Shown here piece by piece: positions 8,716 to 17,765 of a DNA stretch of 64,000 bases (position 1 is its first letter; every line of letters begins with the position of its first letter). This DNA is from a bacterium (GTDB lineage: Bacteria; Myxococcota; UBA727; JAUIJE01). A program made the translations under genes and the position numbers. The DNA is taken from NCBI GenBank assembly GCA_030431455.1, contig JAUIJE010000003.1, positions 390,360 through 454,359 on the forward strand. Direction: 5' to 3'. Below the pieces are notes generated by a model. That model did not search any database. It was not told the DNA's origin and saw nothing but the letters and a program-made list of their open reading frames with translations.

Positions 8716-10509
8716 ATGGCGGAAGTTACCCAAACCAGAACGGCCATGGTCGATGGCCGTGAAATGGAAGCCGACAAGGCCGCGGCCATCCATGAAGTGC
8801 GCGAAATCTTCCTCAAGCTGAAGAAGGCGCTCAAGCAGATCTCGCTGTATCGACACAACGTCGACCGCTACCCCGAGTACCTCGAGGGTGTGCACAGCGC
8901 GATGGCCGACTTCCTCGACCGCAAGGGCATCCTCGAGCTCCGGGTCGAGGCCATGGCCTACAAATACAAAGGCGTGGTCGTGTTCGAAGACGACTCACGC
9001 GAGAACAACCTCATCTATCCCTTCTGGTCACACGGCCTGCGGCTGTTCATCTTCAAGCCCGGCCTGTCTCCCGACGAGCTTTTGCGCTTCGTGATGCTGT
9101 GTCTGACCAGCGGTGAGGACAAGGCCAAACGCAACGAAGACGTGATCACCCGCCTCTGGAAGTGTGAGTTTGAGGCCATCGAGTACATCGTGGTCGAGGC
9201 GTTCAAGGCCGTGCCCGACGACGACCCCGAGGAGGTCGAGGTCGCGGTGGAGAAGGTCGTGGCCTACCTGTACCGGCAGCTGCAATCGAACTCGAAGGAC
9301 TACCTGCGCTTTGCCCGCATCTCCCTCGAGGACCTGGAGCTCGAGCTCAACAACGTGGACCAGATTCGGGGCGCGGTGGTGCAAGGGGTGACCGCCACCG
9401 AAGCGGACCGGCAGCGGGTGGCGACGTCGCTGGAGACCGAATCGGACCGGACCATGAGCAAGCTGGTCACGGTCCTGTTCCAGTTGCTCGAGCTCGACAC
9501 CACCACCGAGAACTTCGAAGACGTCGCCGACGCCTTCGTGCAGCTGCTGGACGCGTTGCTCATCGGTGAGAAGTTCCAGTCCATCGCCCACATCCGCAAA
9601 CGGTTCGCGGTCTCGATGAACAAACCCAAGTTGCGGCCCGAGACCCGCGAGCTCATCGAGCAGGCCCGGGATCGGTTCATGACCCGGATGGGCGACGGAC
9701 AGCGCCTGCAGACCTTGGCCCAAATCCTCAACCAAGGCATCGTCAAAGACCCCGAGGGCATTCGTGAATACCTGATGGCGTTGGGGGGCGAAGCGGTGCC
9801 ACCGCTGGTCGAGGTCCTCGAGACCCTCGAGCTGTTGCCCAACCGGCGGCTCATCTCGGACATCCTCGCCGAGCTGGGCTCAGACCAGGTCGACCTGTTC
9901 AAGTCGCGCCTGGCCCACCCCTCGTCCAACCTCGTCAAAGACATGCTCTATGTGATCGACAAGATCGATCCCCCCGAGAAGTATCAAATCTTCTCCCACG
10001 TGCTCGGGCACCCCAATGCCATTTTGCGGCTCGAGACCTTGTCCCTGATCGGCCGGCACGACAACGAGCAGTGCTTCGACATCATCAAGACCACCCTGCT
10101 GCAGCACGAAGACGCCCAGATGCGCTCGCAAGCGGCCCGGTGCCTGCCGAACTTCACCATCGAGCGCTCCGTGCCCGTGCTCCTCGACGCGGTCCGGCCC
10201 GAACGCCTCGAGGGCTTGGAGGAGCCGGAGCGCAAGGCGCTGTTCACCGCGCTCGGCCAGACCCAATCCAAAGAAACCCAGGGCTACTTGTTCGGCATCC
10301 TCGACAGCAAGTCAGGGCTGTTCAACCGGCGCAAGATGGACGACCTCAAGATGCTCGCGATCTTCGCCCTCGAGGCCAACCCCTCGATGCCCTCGCTGGC
10401 CAAGCTCGCCGACGTGGCCAAAGACCAAAAGCGCAACTCCAAAGAGGTGTGTGAGTCGGCGCGCGCGGCGGTCATCCAAATGCAGGCCCGCATCGTGGGG
10501 GGCCGCTAG
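8716..10509 (+). CDS. HEAT-repeat-like protein coupled to a degenerate HD-GYP protein
   Basis: 597 residues, soluble and mostly helical. The N-terminal about 250 residues are of unknown family. From about 300 onward the sequence shows HEAT-like helical pairs (ALGGEAVPPLVEVLETLE; SRLAHPSSNLVKDMLYVIDK; MRSQAARCLPNFTIERSVPVLLDAV), which usually form a protein-binding scaffold. The stop at 10507-10509 touches the ATG of the next gene at 10510, so the two are almost certainly one operon and probably act together. No catalytic motif is visible. Confidence 0.85.
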   Translation: MAEVTQTRTAMVDGREMEADKAAAIHEVREIFLKLKKALKQISLYRHNVDRYPEYLEGVHSAMADFLDRKGILELRVEAMAYKYKGVVVFEDDSRENNLIYPFWSHGLRLFIFKPGLSPDELLRFVMLCLTSGEDKAKRNEDVITRLWKCEFEAIEYIVVEAFKAVPDDDPEEVEVAVEKVVAYLYRQLQSNSKDYLRFARISLEDLELELNNVDQIRGAVVQGVTATEADRQRVATSLETESDRTMSKLVTVLFQLLELDTTTENFEDVADAFVQLLDALLIGEKFQSIAHIRKRFAVSMNKPKLRPETRELIEQARDRFMTRMGDGQRLQTLAQILNQGIVKDPEGIREYLMALGGEAVPPLVEVLETLELLPNRRLISDILAELGSDQVDLFKSRLAHPSSNLVKDMLYVIDKIDPPEKYQIFSHVLGHPNAILRLETLSLIGRHDNEQCFDIIKTTLLQHEDAQMRSQAARCLPNFTIERSVPVLLDAVRPERLEGLEEPERKALFTALGQTQSKETQGYLFGILDSKSGLFNRRKMDDLKMLAIFALEANPSMPSLAKLADVAKDQKRNSKEVCESARAAVIQMQARIVGGR

Positions 10510-11838
10510 ATGACCGACATCAAAAGCGCCCTCCTGGGCAACAAACGCAAAGACGACCGGGCCTCGGCGGGACCACGCTCCCGCGGCCGCGACGCCAAGC
10601 TCCAGGCCCTGGGCCGGCAGGCGGTGTCGACGCTGTACATGCTCGTGCGCAACGTGCGGATGTACGATCCCGACAACGAGATCTTCGTCCAGCCCTTCGA
10701 CAACTTGCGGCAGGCGATCAATACCATTGTGGCGGTGGACAGCCGCTTCACCCTGCACGCGGTGGGCACCACCGTCTACATCAACGACAAACAAATGGTC
10801 CTGGACTTCACGTCCATCGAGAACGTGAAGTACCTCACCGAGATGATGAAGGAGAAGGACGTCGGGGGCTTCGACGTCAACCGTCCGGTGCAGCTCCAGG
10901 AGCTCAAGGACTTCATCTGGATCTTCAGCCCCACCAACGAAGCCAACGCCACCGAAGACGGCATCGACGGTCACAAGCTGGCCAACATCAAGGTCGGCAA
11001 GTTCGCCCGCATCCAAGAGATCCTCGACCGCCTCGAGGAAGACGCCATCGACGCCGAACGCAAAGTCGACCGCAAGAAGTACGCGATGACGGTCTATGCC
11101 CGGGCGATCTATTACATGGGCAAGTTCGTCGAGCGCTTGGTCAGCGGGGGTCAGCTCCCGGCGATGCAGCCCGCGGCCCGCCTGGTGCAAGACCTCGTCG
11201 ACATCTGCCACGAAAACCGCAGCCACTTTTTGGGCATGACCACCACCCGCTCGGTGGACGACTACTTGCTGCACCACTCGGTCAACACCGCGCTCATCTC
11301 CATCGTGTTCGGCAATGAGCTCGGCATGACCCGTTCCCAGCTGCACGAGCTGGGCATGGCCGCGCTGTTCCATGACATTGGCATGGCCGAGATCGACACC
11401 AAGATCCTCAACAAGAAACGCCAGCTGTCCAAGCAGGAGCGTCGCATCATCGACCTCTACCCCCTGCACACGGTGAAGACGCTGCTCAAGGGCCGCTCCC
11501 TCGACGCCTCGATGACCTCCAGGATCATTGCGGCGTACGAGTCCAAAATCGACTACTCCAAGCCGATGAAGGACAAAGACGGCAACATCAAGGTGATGCT
11601 GCCCAAGGTCGAGCTCGGCATCTACGGCCGCATCATCAACATCGGCGCGTGCTACGACGCGTTGACCTCGGCGCGCCCGTTCCGCGAGGCTTACGGACCC
11701 GAGGTGGCGATGACCCTGATGGTCTCGGACATGAAGTACAAGTTCGACCCCTGGCTGTTGCGCGTGTTCATGAAGGTGATGGCGATTCAGCCCGTGCGGG
11801 TGCTCGAAGGCAGCGCGCAGAAGATCCAGATCGGCTGA
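10510..11838 (+). CDS. HD-GYP-type phosphohydrolase-like protein lacking the GYP motif
   Basis: 442 residues. The N-terminal half (about 30-230) is helical and unassigned. The C-terminal half is an HD domain, with HHSVNTALIS at 255 onward and the HD pair His288-Asp289 in ALFHDIGM. In active HD-GYP phosphodiesterases a HHE..G.GYP segment follows; here the equivalent region reads AYESKIDYSKP, so the GYP element is lost. It may bind rather than cleave a cyclic dinucleotide, or act on another phosphate substrate. It directly follows the HEAT-like gene with no gap. Confidence 0.85.
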   Translation: MTDIKSALLGNKRKDDRASAGPRSRGRDAKLQALGRQAVSTLYMLVRNVRMYDPDNEIFVQPFDNLRQAINTIVAVDSRFTLHAVGTTVYINDKQMVLDFTSIENVKYLTEMMKEKDVGGFDVNRPVQLQELKDFIWIFSPTNEANATEDGIDGHKLANIKVGKFARIQEILDRLEEDAIDAERKVDRKKYAMTVYARAIYYMGKFVERLVSGGQLPAMQPAARLVQDLVDICHENRSHFLGMTTTRSVDDYLLHHSVNTALISIVFGNELGMTRSQLHELGMAALFHDIGMAEIDTKILNKKRQLSKQERRIIDLYPLHTVKTLLKGRSLDASMTSRIIAAYESKIDYSKPMKDKDGNIKVMLPKVELGIYGRIINIGACYDALTSARPFREAYGPEVAMTLMVSDMKYKFDPWLLRVFMKVMAIQPVRVLEGSAQKIQIG

Positions 11839-12066
11839 TCTCGCGTATCGTTCTGATTTGAAAGAGATTTCGGGGCAGCGACGCAACTGCGGGCGCGCGG
11901 CCCCGGATGTCCTGCAGAGGGTTCGTGTTCGCGTGTGCCGGAGGCGCGGGGCGATGGCCTGCAAGAGCGTGGCTCACCTGCCTTTCGGGGCGGGGCCGGA
12001 CGGGTTTGTCCGGCGGGGCAGCGTGGCGGCGGCGGGGGCGGGCCCTCGGGCTAAGTGCCTAATTTT
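11839..12066. other. convergent intergenic region with hairpin
   Basis: This 228-bp gap separates the HD-GYP gene from the minus-strand genes. A perfect stem GCCGGAC-N6-GTCCGGC lies at 11995-12014, without a following T run, so it is at best a weak terminator. Near 12060 is an AT-rich patch next to the stop of the minus-strand gene. No gene seen. Confidence 0.4.
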
Positions 12067-12456
12067 TCATCTTTTTGGAATCTGCTCCACGATGGACCAG
12101 CCGGTGGCCTCCACGTGGTCGAAGGCGTCGGCGCCGGTGGGCCCCTCGGCCTTTTGCAGGCTGACCCCATCGAGGCAGTGGGCCGCGGCCCACTGCACGA
12201 GCACGCCCTCAAAGGTGGGCAAGGGGGTCGGGCGGTCGGCGTCGAGCACAATGTGCACCTGGGCCTGGGCCCCGGCGGGCACCCGGCCCTTGCGCAGCCG
12301 GACCGCCTGGTCGGCCCCGCACCCGGTGGGCGCGGCCGCGGTCCAGGTCTTGGTCAGGCGAATGGTGGGCTGGTCGGGCTCGTCCCGGGCCGGGCTCGCG
12401 GCCGCCCCGAGGAGGAAAAGCACAACAATGCATAGGGACGCTGCGGTGCGGATCAT
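12067..12456 (-). CDS. small secreted protein of unknown function
   Basis: 129 residues with a clear signal peptide (MIRTAASLCIVVLFLLGAAASPA). The mature part, about 105 residues, has two Cys (CGADQAV, AAHCLDG) that could form a disulfide, and no family I recognise. Its ATG (12456) overlaps the TGA of the acyltransferase gene (12455-12453) as ATGA, so it is translated from the same mRNA. Confidence 0.7.
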   Translation of the reverse strand: MIRTAASLCIVVLFLLGAAASPARDEPDQPTIRLTKTWTAAAPTGCGADQAVRLRKGRVPAGAQAQVHIVLDADRPTPLPTFEGVLVQWAAAHCLDGVSLQKAEGPTGADAFDHVEATGWSIVEQIPKR

Positions 12457-13823
12457 GTGGGGGCGATGACCCGCTCGAGCTCGGGATCGATGAACCGGTC
12501 GATCACCAACAGGGTCCGGCCCCGCAGCGCCTCACGCAAGTCGCGCAGCTCGCGGACCTGTTGCTTGAGGTCGACGAGCAACAGAAAGACCGCGAACCCT
12601 TTGCGGGCGATGGACTGTCGCTCGAGCACGCGGATCATGGCCCAGCCGGACAAGAGCAACAGCGCGACCACCAGGGGGCCGTAATAAAGGCCCGTGGGCA
12701 AGCCCAACAGATAGACCGCCCCGGCCACGATGAACCCGTAGGCGCCGAGGGTGAGGGCGAGGGAGGTGGCGAGCTTGGTGGTGGCGACCACGTCTTTGCG
12801 CCGGGTCATGGCGTCACCGGCGATGATGGCCGCGACGAGGATGGGCGCGTGCACGATCACCCCGGGCAGGGCGAGGGGAAGCAACACCGCCATCAGGAAG
12901 AAGTGGCCGAGGAGCTTTCTGGCCCACGCGCGCTTGGACAGCGGCTTGGTGAGGTCGCGGTCATGCAAGCCGAGGGCGGACAGCTTGAACTGGTAGGCCT
13001 CGATGTCTTTGTAGAGCTCGGCGACCTCGGGGACCTCGCGATATCGTGCATAGTGGTCAACGAGGCGGCGCGAGATCTCTGCGCGCTCGGCCAACGACAG
13101 CCGGCGCTCCACCGGGGCGTAGAGCCGGCGCACCCCGTCGAGCACGCGCAGGGTCTCGAAGTTCTCGGCGTTGATGGTCAAGGCCCGCAGCGCGAGGTCG
13201 AACCGCTCGGTGGTGGCCCGGGCGGTGGCCTTGCCGTCGTCGGCAAACGCGTTCACGGTCTCGTCGGAGATGGCCAGAGGCTCGCCGAACTGCACGAGCA
13301 CTTGGCTGCGCAACCGCGTGCGCCGCTTGTAGGTGAGGCCGCAGGGCACGACCACCACCGGCACGCCCTCGGCGCGCGCCCCCAGAGCGATGCGGGCGGC
13401 GCCGGTCTTGAGCGGGGCCAGCTCGCTCCCGGTGTGCGAGATGCCCTCCGGAAAAATGCCGAACGCGTCCCCCTCGCGCAGCACGTCGAACAGCGCCCGA
13501 AACGCGTCGCTGTTGTCGAGCGCGCCCTGGGTCTGCCCGCTGTGGTCCTGCCGGCGCTTGATCGGCACCGCGCCCAAGATGCCGGCCAAAAAACGAAACG
13601 CGGCCGACTCGAACAGCGTGTCCTTGGCCGCGAACCGCACCCGGCGACCGCAGGTGGTGGTGATCAGCACCGGGTCCATCAGGCTGTTCGGGTGGTTGCC
13701 CAAAAACACCACCGGGCCCTCGGCGGGCACGTGCTCGAGCCCCACCACCTCGATGTTGCGGAAGAAGGTGTGCGTGGCCACCCGCAACAGCGTCACCAAC
13801 AGGTCGTACAGCGTCGTGCGCAT
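12453..13823 (-). CDS. PlsC-type 1-acylglycerol-3-phosphate acyltransferase-like membrane protein
   Basis: 456 residues. The N-terminal 240 residues form a PlsC-like acyltransferase domain: GNHPNSLMDP (His44, Asp50; the HPNSLxDP variant of the usual HX4D motif) and FPEGISH. The family acylates lysophosphatidate or related glycerol lipids. The C-terminal half carries three or four membrane helices (about 330-430) ending in a charged helix. I placed the start at ATG 13823; upstream in-frame sequence is Arg-rich and unlike a real N-terminus. Downstream and overlapping is a small secreted protein. Confidence 0.88.
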   Translation of the reverse strand: MRTTLYDLLVTLLRVATHTFFRNIEVVGLEHVPAEGPVVFLGNHPNSLMDPVLITTTCGRRVRFAAKDTLFESAAFRFLAGILGAVPIKRRQDHSGQTQGALDNSDAFRALFDVLREGDAFGIFPEGISHTGSELAPLKTGAARIALGARAEGVPVVVVPCGLTYKRRTRLRSQVLVQFGEPLAISDETVNAFADDGKATARATTERFDLALRALTINAENFETLRVLDGVRRLYAPVERRLSLAERAEISRRLVDHYARYREVPEVAELYKDIEAYQFKLSALGLHDRDLTKPLSKRAWARKLLGHFFLMAVLLPLALPGVIVHAPILVAAIIAGDAMTRRKDVVATTKLATSLALTLGAYGFIVAGAVYLLGLPTGLYYGPLVVALLLLSGWAMIRVLERQSIARKGFAVFLLLVDLKQQVRELRDLREALRGRTLLVIDRFIDPELERVIAPT

Positions 13824-13930
13824 CCCGCGAGCATACCGCGCCCGCGCCCTGGGCCCATCGCCTCGAACCGGACCGCGGGGCCGGAAATGCCCCCCACCCG
13901 CCCCCGCCAGACGGTAAACTCCCAAGTACC

Positions 13931-14575
13931 GTGAAGGTCTTTCTCATCCACGGCATGGGCCGCTCGCGGGCGTCCATGCTCCTGCTCGGCAGCCGCCTCA
14001 AGCGCGCGGACCACGACGTGTCGTCGTTCGGCTACACCGTCAGCACCACCCCGTTCGAGCGCATCGCCGACGAGTGGGTCGCCCACATCCAGGCCGAACA
14101 CGCCGGCGACGCGCCCTACGCCATCGTCGGCCACTCCCTCGGCAACATCATCACCCGCCACGTGTGCGACCGGCTCCCGGCGGGGCTGTCCCGGTTGGTG
14201 ATGCTGGCCCCGCCCAACAAGCCGCCGCTGTTGGCCCGCCAGCTTCGTGACAATTTCTTGTTCAAGGCCTTGGCCGGCGAAGGGGGCCAACGCCTCGCCG
14301 ATGAGGCGTTCTACGAGACGCTGCCCGTGCCCGCGGTGCCCACCCTCATCCTCGCCGGCAACGGCGGCCCCCGCCTGCGCTTTTTGCCCTTCGGCGAGGC
14401 CGAGCACGACGGCATCGTCGCCCTCGACGAGACCGACCTCGAGGGGGTGCCCCGGCGCATCCTTCCCGTGTTCCACACCTTCATCATGAACGACCGGCGC
14501 ATCGCCCGGCTCATTCAACATTTCCTGCAGACCGGTCGCGTCGACGACGTCCTGCCCGACGAGGCCGCGGCCTGA
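13931..14575 (+). CDS. alpha/beta hydrolase (lipase/esterase-like)
   Basis: 214 residues starting at a GTG. The fold signature FLIHGMGRS begins at residue 4 and the nucleophile elbow GHSLGN puts the catalytic Ser at residue 69; His in the EHDG segment (about 159) may complete the triad. The compact size and HGMGRS resemble PGAP1/lipase-like hydrolases acting on lipid esters, but the substrate is unknown. The next hydrolase follows directly and may be translationally coupled through a TGATG at 14573-14577. Confidence 0.85.
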   Translation: MKVFLIHGMGRSRASMLLLGSRLKRADHDVSSFGYTVSTTPFERIADEWVAHIQAEHAGDAPYAIVGHSLGNIITRHVCDRLPAGLSRLVMLAPPNKPPLLARQLRDNFLFKALAGEGGQRLADEAFYETLPVPAVPTLILAGNGGPRLRFLPFGEAEHDGIVALDETDLEGVPRRILPVFHTFIMNDRRIARLIQHFLQTGRVDDVLPDEAAA

Positions 14576-14598
14576 TGTGTCGTCTCCAAGGTCCTGAC

Positions 14599-15582
14599 AT
14601 GCCGCTCTCCACCATTTCTCGTCGCGTTGCCCTCGGTGCGCTGTTCGCGATCTTCGCCCTCTCCGCCACCGGCTGCGAGACGGCCAAGGCCAAGATGTTC
14701 GAAGCCGCGATGCAAAAGCAGCGCAAGGACACCGGCTTTGTTTTGCAGCACGCCACCGTCGACGGGCTCGAGTGGGCCTACCTCGACCAAGGCGACGGCC
14801 CCGAGACGGTGCTGCTCATCCACGGCTTCTCCGCCAACAAGGACACCTGGCTGTCCCCCGCGATCGAGCCACTGCGCGCGCGGTACCGCATCATCGCCCC
14901 CGACCTGCCCGGCTTCGGCGACAGCACCTACCAGCCGGCCCTCGACTACAGCTTCCCCGCCCAGGCCGAGCGGGTGGTCGCGTTCATGGACCACCTCGGC
15001 CTCGACAAAGTGCACGTGGTGGGCGCGTCCATGGGCGGCGGCATCACCCTCGCGTTGGCGGTGGCCCACTCCGACCGGCTCTGGTCCGCGAGCGTGCTCA
15101 CCGCCGCCGGCGTCCAATCACCCGAGCAAAGCGCGTTTTTCCAAGCCCTCGAACGCGGGGAGCCCAACTGGCTGTTGGTCCGCACCGAGGAGGACTTTGA
15201 CCGCATGTTGCCGATGGTGTTCGCCCACCCCCCCGAGGTGCCCCCCGCGGCCAAGCCCTTCGTCGTGGCCGAGCTCAGCCAGCGCTACGACCAACACGCG
15301 GCCATCTTTCAGCAGATGAGCAGCAAACCGGTGTACCTCAACGACCGCTTGTCACAGATCTCTGTGCCGTTGCTCGCGGTGTGGGGCAACCAGGACCGCA
15401 TCCTGCACCAAAGCGCCACCGACGTCATCGCCGCGGAGGTGCCCCAGGCCACGGTCAAGATTCTCGACGGCTGCGGCCACGCGCTGCAGGGGGATTGTCC
15501 CGGGGCCACCGCCACCGCGCTGATGACGTTTCTCGAGGGGATCGGGCCGGCTCAGACCGAGAGCGCCGCGTCCGGATCGTAG
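14599..15582 (+). CDS. lipoprotein alpha/beta hydrolase
   Basis: 327 residues. The signal peptide ends at a lipobox, SATGC, with Cys26, so the enzyme should be membrane-anchored outside the cytoplasm. Catalytic features: oxyanion segment LLIHGFSANKDTW, nucleophile GASMGG (Ser144), acid in VWGNQDRIL and His in DGCGHAL. I chose ATG 14599, preceded by AAGG; the in-frame ATG at 14575 would bury the signal peptide behind eight residues. It follows another hydrolase in an apparent operon. The last 31 bp overlap the 3' end of the minus-strand oxidoreductase. Confidence 0.87.
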   Translation: MPLSTISRRVALGALFAIFALSATGCETAKAKMFEAAMQKQRKDTGFVLQHATVDGLEWAYLDQGDGPETVLLIHGFSANKDTWLSPAIEPLRARYRIIAPDLPGFGDSTYQPALDYSFPAQAERVVAFMDHLGLDKVHVVGASMGGGITLALAVAHSDRLWSASVLTAAGVQSPEQSAFFQALERGEPNWLLVRTEEDFDRMLPMVFAHPPEVPPAAKPFVVAELSQRYDQHAAIFQQMSSKPVYLNDRLSQISVPLLAVWGNQDRILHQSATDVIAAEVPQATVKILDGCGHALQGDCPGATATALMTFLEGIGPAQTESAASGS

Positions 15583-16997
15583 CCCGCGGCCTTGACCGCG
15601 AAATAGCCACAAAGCCCATGCACGCCCCCGCCGGGCGGCGTCGAGGCAGAACAGATGAACACCCGCGGATGGGGCGTCCGGTACGGCGACACCCGGGCCA
15701 CCGGCCGGGTAAAGAGTTGGCCCGCGGTGGCCGCGCCCCCCACCACGTCGCCGCCGATGTAATTGGCATTGTAGCGTTCGAAATCGGGCACCGTCATCGT
15801 CGATCGCTCGACGATGACATCGCGCACCCCCGGGGCGAACCGCTCCAGTTGGCGCAGGATCACCTCGGTGCGATCGCCGTCGTACCCGTGGGGCACATGA
15901 CAGTAGGCCCACGCGGTGTGCTGTCCGGCCGGGGCGCGGCTTGGGTCCCAGGGGGTGGTCTGGGTGACCAACACGTAGGGCGCGTCGTCGAGACGCCCCT
16001 CCCAGGCCGCGCGCTCGCCGCGGGCCATCTCCGCGAAGGTCCCGCCCACGTGCACGGTCCCGGCTTTTGTGCACAGCGGGTCCCGCCAGGGAATCGGCGC
16101 GGACAGAGACAGGTCGACCTTGCAGGTGCCCGGGCCCATGCGGTACCGCATGAGCCGGGCCCGGTACCCCGCGGGCAGCGCCTCCCCCGCGATTTCGGCC
16201 AAGGCCTGGGGCGCGGTGTCGAAAAACACCTGGGCGTCGTCGGGCAGCTCCCGCAACGACGAGATCGGACGCGAGGTCTCGATCACCCCGCCCCGGGCGC
16301 GCACGAGGTCAGCGAGGGCGTCGACGATGGCCTGGGCCCCCCCGCGCGGAAAGGGCCAGCCCACCGCGTGGCCGGCCAGGCCGAGCATCAGGCCGATGGC
16401 CGCCGACGGCAACATGTCGAACGGCAGCACCGAATGGCCGGCCAGGCCGCCAAACAGCGCGCGGGCGCGTTCGGTGCGAAAGCCGCGCACAAACGACGAC
16501 GCCGAGCGGAAGCCGAGCAGCCCGAAGCGGGCCATCAAAAGCGGGGACCGCGGCAACCCCAGCGGGGCGAGCCCGTCGTGGGCGAGGTCGATAAAGCGCT
16601 CGACGAAGGGGGCCATGCGCCGGCGGTAGCGGGGCCCGTCCTCGCCGAGGTGGGCCGCGGTCTCGTCCACATCCCGGAACAGCGCGGCCGCCGGCTGGTC
16701 GTCGAGGGGGTGGGCGCAGGGCACGTCCGGGTGCACCCAATCGAGCCCGTGGTCGACGAGCTTGAGCTTTCTCCAGATCGGGCTCGCCACGCCCATGGGG
16801 TGCACCGACGAGCACACGTCGTGCAAAAAGCCCGGGCCGTGCAGGGCCGTCGTCCGGCACCCGCCCCCGACGGTGGGCTGGGCTTCGTACACGTTGACGG
16901 GCACGCCGCACGCCGCGAGGCAGGCGGCGGCGGTGAGGCCGTTGGGGCCCGACCCGATCACAATCGCGGGGCGGCTTTTGTCGAGGGCGCGGGCCAT
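15552..16997 (-). CDS. FAD-dependent phytoene-desaturase-like oxidoreductase (PYROXD2-like)
   Basis: 481 residues. The Rossmann start IVIGSGPNGLTAAACLAACG followed by YEAQPTVGGGCRT is the FAD-binding signature of the phytoene desaturase/PYROXD2 group. A C-terminal GGGVHGLCGYFA segment is the second flavin contact. The family dehydrogenates or isomerises lipids or carotenoids; this member stands alone, so the substrate is open. It ends tail to tail inside the 3' end of the hydrolase gene (31-bp overlap). Confidence 0.88.
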   Translation of the reverse strand: MARALDKSRPAIVIGSGPNGLTAAACLAACGVPVNVYEAQPTVGGGCRTTALHGPGFLHDVCSSVHPMGVASPIWRKLKLVDHGLDWVHPDVPCAHPLDDQPAAALFRDVDETAAHLGEDGPRYRRRMAPFVERFIDLAHDGLAPLGLPRSPLLMARFGLLGFRSASSFVRGFRTERARALFGGLAGHSVLPFDMLPSAAIGLMLGLAGHAVGWPFPRGGAQAIVDALADLVRARGGVIETSRPISSLRELPDDAQVFFDTAPQALAEIAGEALPAGYRARLMRYRMGPGTCKVDLSLSAPIPWRDPLCTKAGTVHVGGTFAEMARGERAAWEGRLDDAPYVLVTQTTPWDPSRAPAGQHTAWAYCHVPHGYDGDRTEVILRQLERFAPGVRDVIVERSTMTVPDFERYNANYIGGDVVGGAATAGQLFTRPVARVSPYRTPHPRVFICSASTPPGGGVHGLCGYFAVKAAGYDPDAALSV

Positions 16998-17021
16998 GGG
17001 CCCGGCTTAGCAACCCGAAGC

Positions 17022-17282
17022 TCAGGCGGACAGGCGCGGCGGCACGCGCGCGGGCGGCACGGCGACGCGGTCGCGGGCCTCGGGCAGGAAGGTCCCGTCG
17101 TCGATGGCGATGCTCTCGAGCACCTGGACCCGGCGCTCGAGCTCGGCGTTTTGGGCGATCAGCCGGGCGACATCCCCGCTCTGGCCTTGCACCGACATCT
17201 GCTTGGACTTGAGATAGGCCTTCGAGATGATCGCCGCGAGGGGCACGGACATCGTGGCGAGGATGACGAGGGCAGCAGTCAT
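17022..17282 (-). CDS. PspB-like small membrane protein
   Basis: 86 residues. One N-terminal membrane helix (about 3-22) is followed by a basic turn and a short coiled coil (AQNAELERRVQVLESIAIDDG). The order, and the ERRVQVLESI..D pattern, resemble the C-terminal half of phage-shock protein PspB (ERIQALESILDAEHP), which reports envelope stress. No PspA or PspC gene is nearby, so this is tentative. It is divergent from the lipoprotein gene at 17418. Confidence 0.6.
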   Translation of the reverse strand: MTAALVILATMSVPLAAIISKAYLKSKQMSVQGQSGDVARLIAQNAELERRVQVLESIAIDDGTFLPEARDRVAVPPARVPPRLSA

Positions 17283-17417
17283 GGGGCGGGCTCCTTTCGC
17301 GGGCGCAGCCGTCAGAACGAAATCACCGCGCGGCCCACCGGCAAGGCTGATCTGTCACAATCGCGGGCGGCCGCGACGGGCCTGTTCGGATCGGTCCTTT
17401 TTGGCTACAGAGCGATT

Positions 17418-17765
17418 ATGTCGCGTACGTTTGCGGTCCTGTTGGCCCTGTGGCCCCTGGTGGGCGCGGGTTGTTCGATCAACCCCTGCCAGCAGCTCGC
17501 CGAGCGCATCTGCCAGTGTGAGCTGAGCGCGGCCCAGCGCCAGAGCTGTCGCACCAACCGCATCACCAACCAGCAGAACCAGTTTGGCTTCTCGCTCGAC
17601 GGTGACGCCGACCGGTGCACCGCCGCCCTCGAGACCTGCACCTGTGACGCGCTCGACCGGCAGCAGACCGATCAATGCGGGTTCACCAAGGAGGGCGGCT
17701 CGGTCAACGACATCGAAGACCCGCCCCAGACCCCGAGCTTCCTCGACGAAGAGGACCCGCAGTGA
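17418..17765 (+). CDS. small Cys-rich lipoprotein
   Basis: 115 residues. The signal peptide ends at VGAGC (about 15-19). The mature part has many Cys in spaced pairs (NPCQQLAERICQCEL, RCTAALETCTCDAL), suggesting a disulfide-stabilised domain. Its stop overlaps the GTG of the phosphatidylserine synthase gene as GTGA, so the two are co-translated. No family recognised. Confidence 0.72.
   Translation: MSRTFAVLLALWPLVGAGCSINPCQQLAERICQCELSAAQRQSCRTNRITNQQNQFGFSLDGDADRCTAALETCTCDALDRQQTDQCGFTKEGGSVNDIEDPPQTPSFLDEEDPQ

Noticed and set aside
12561-13934. Long plus-strand frame over the acyltransferase
   Set aside because: Low-complexity Gly/Gln/His translation; the minus strand has PlsC motifs and a coupled neighbour.
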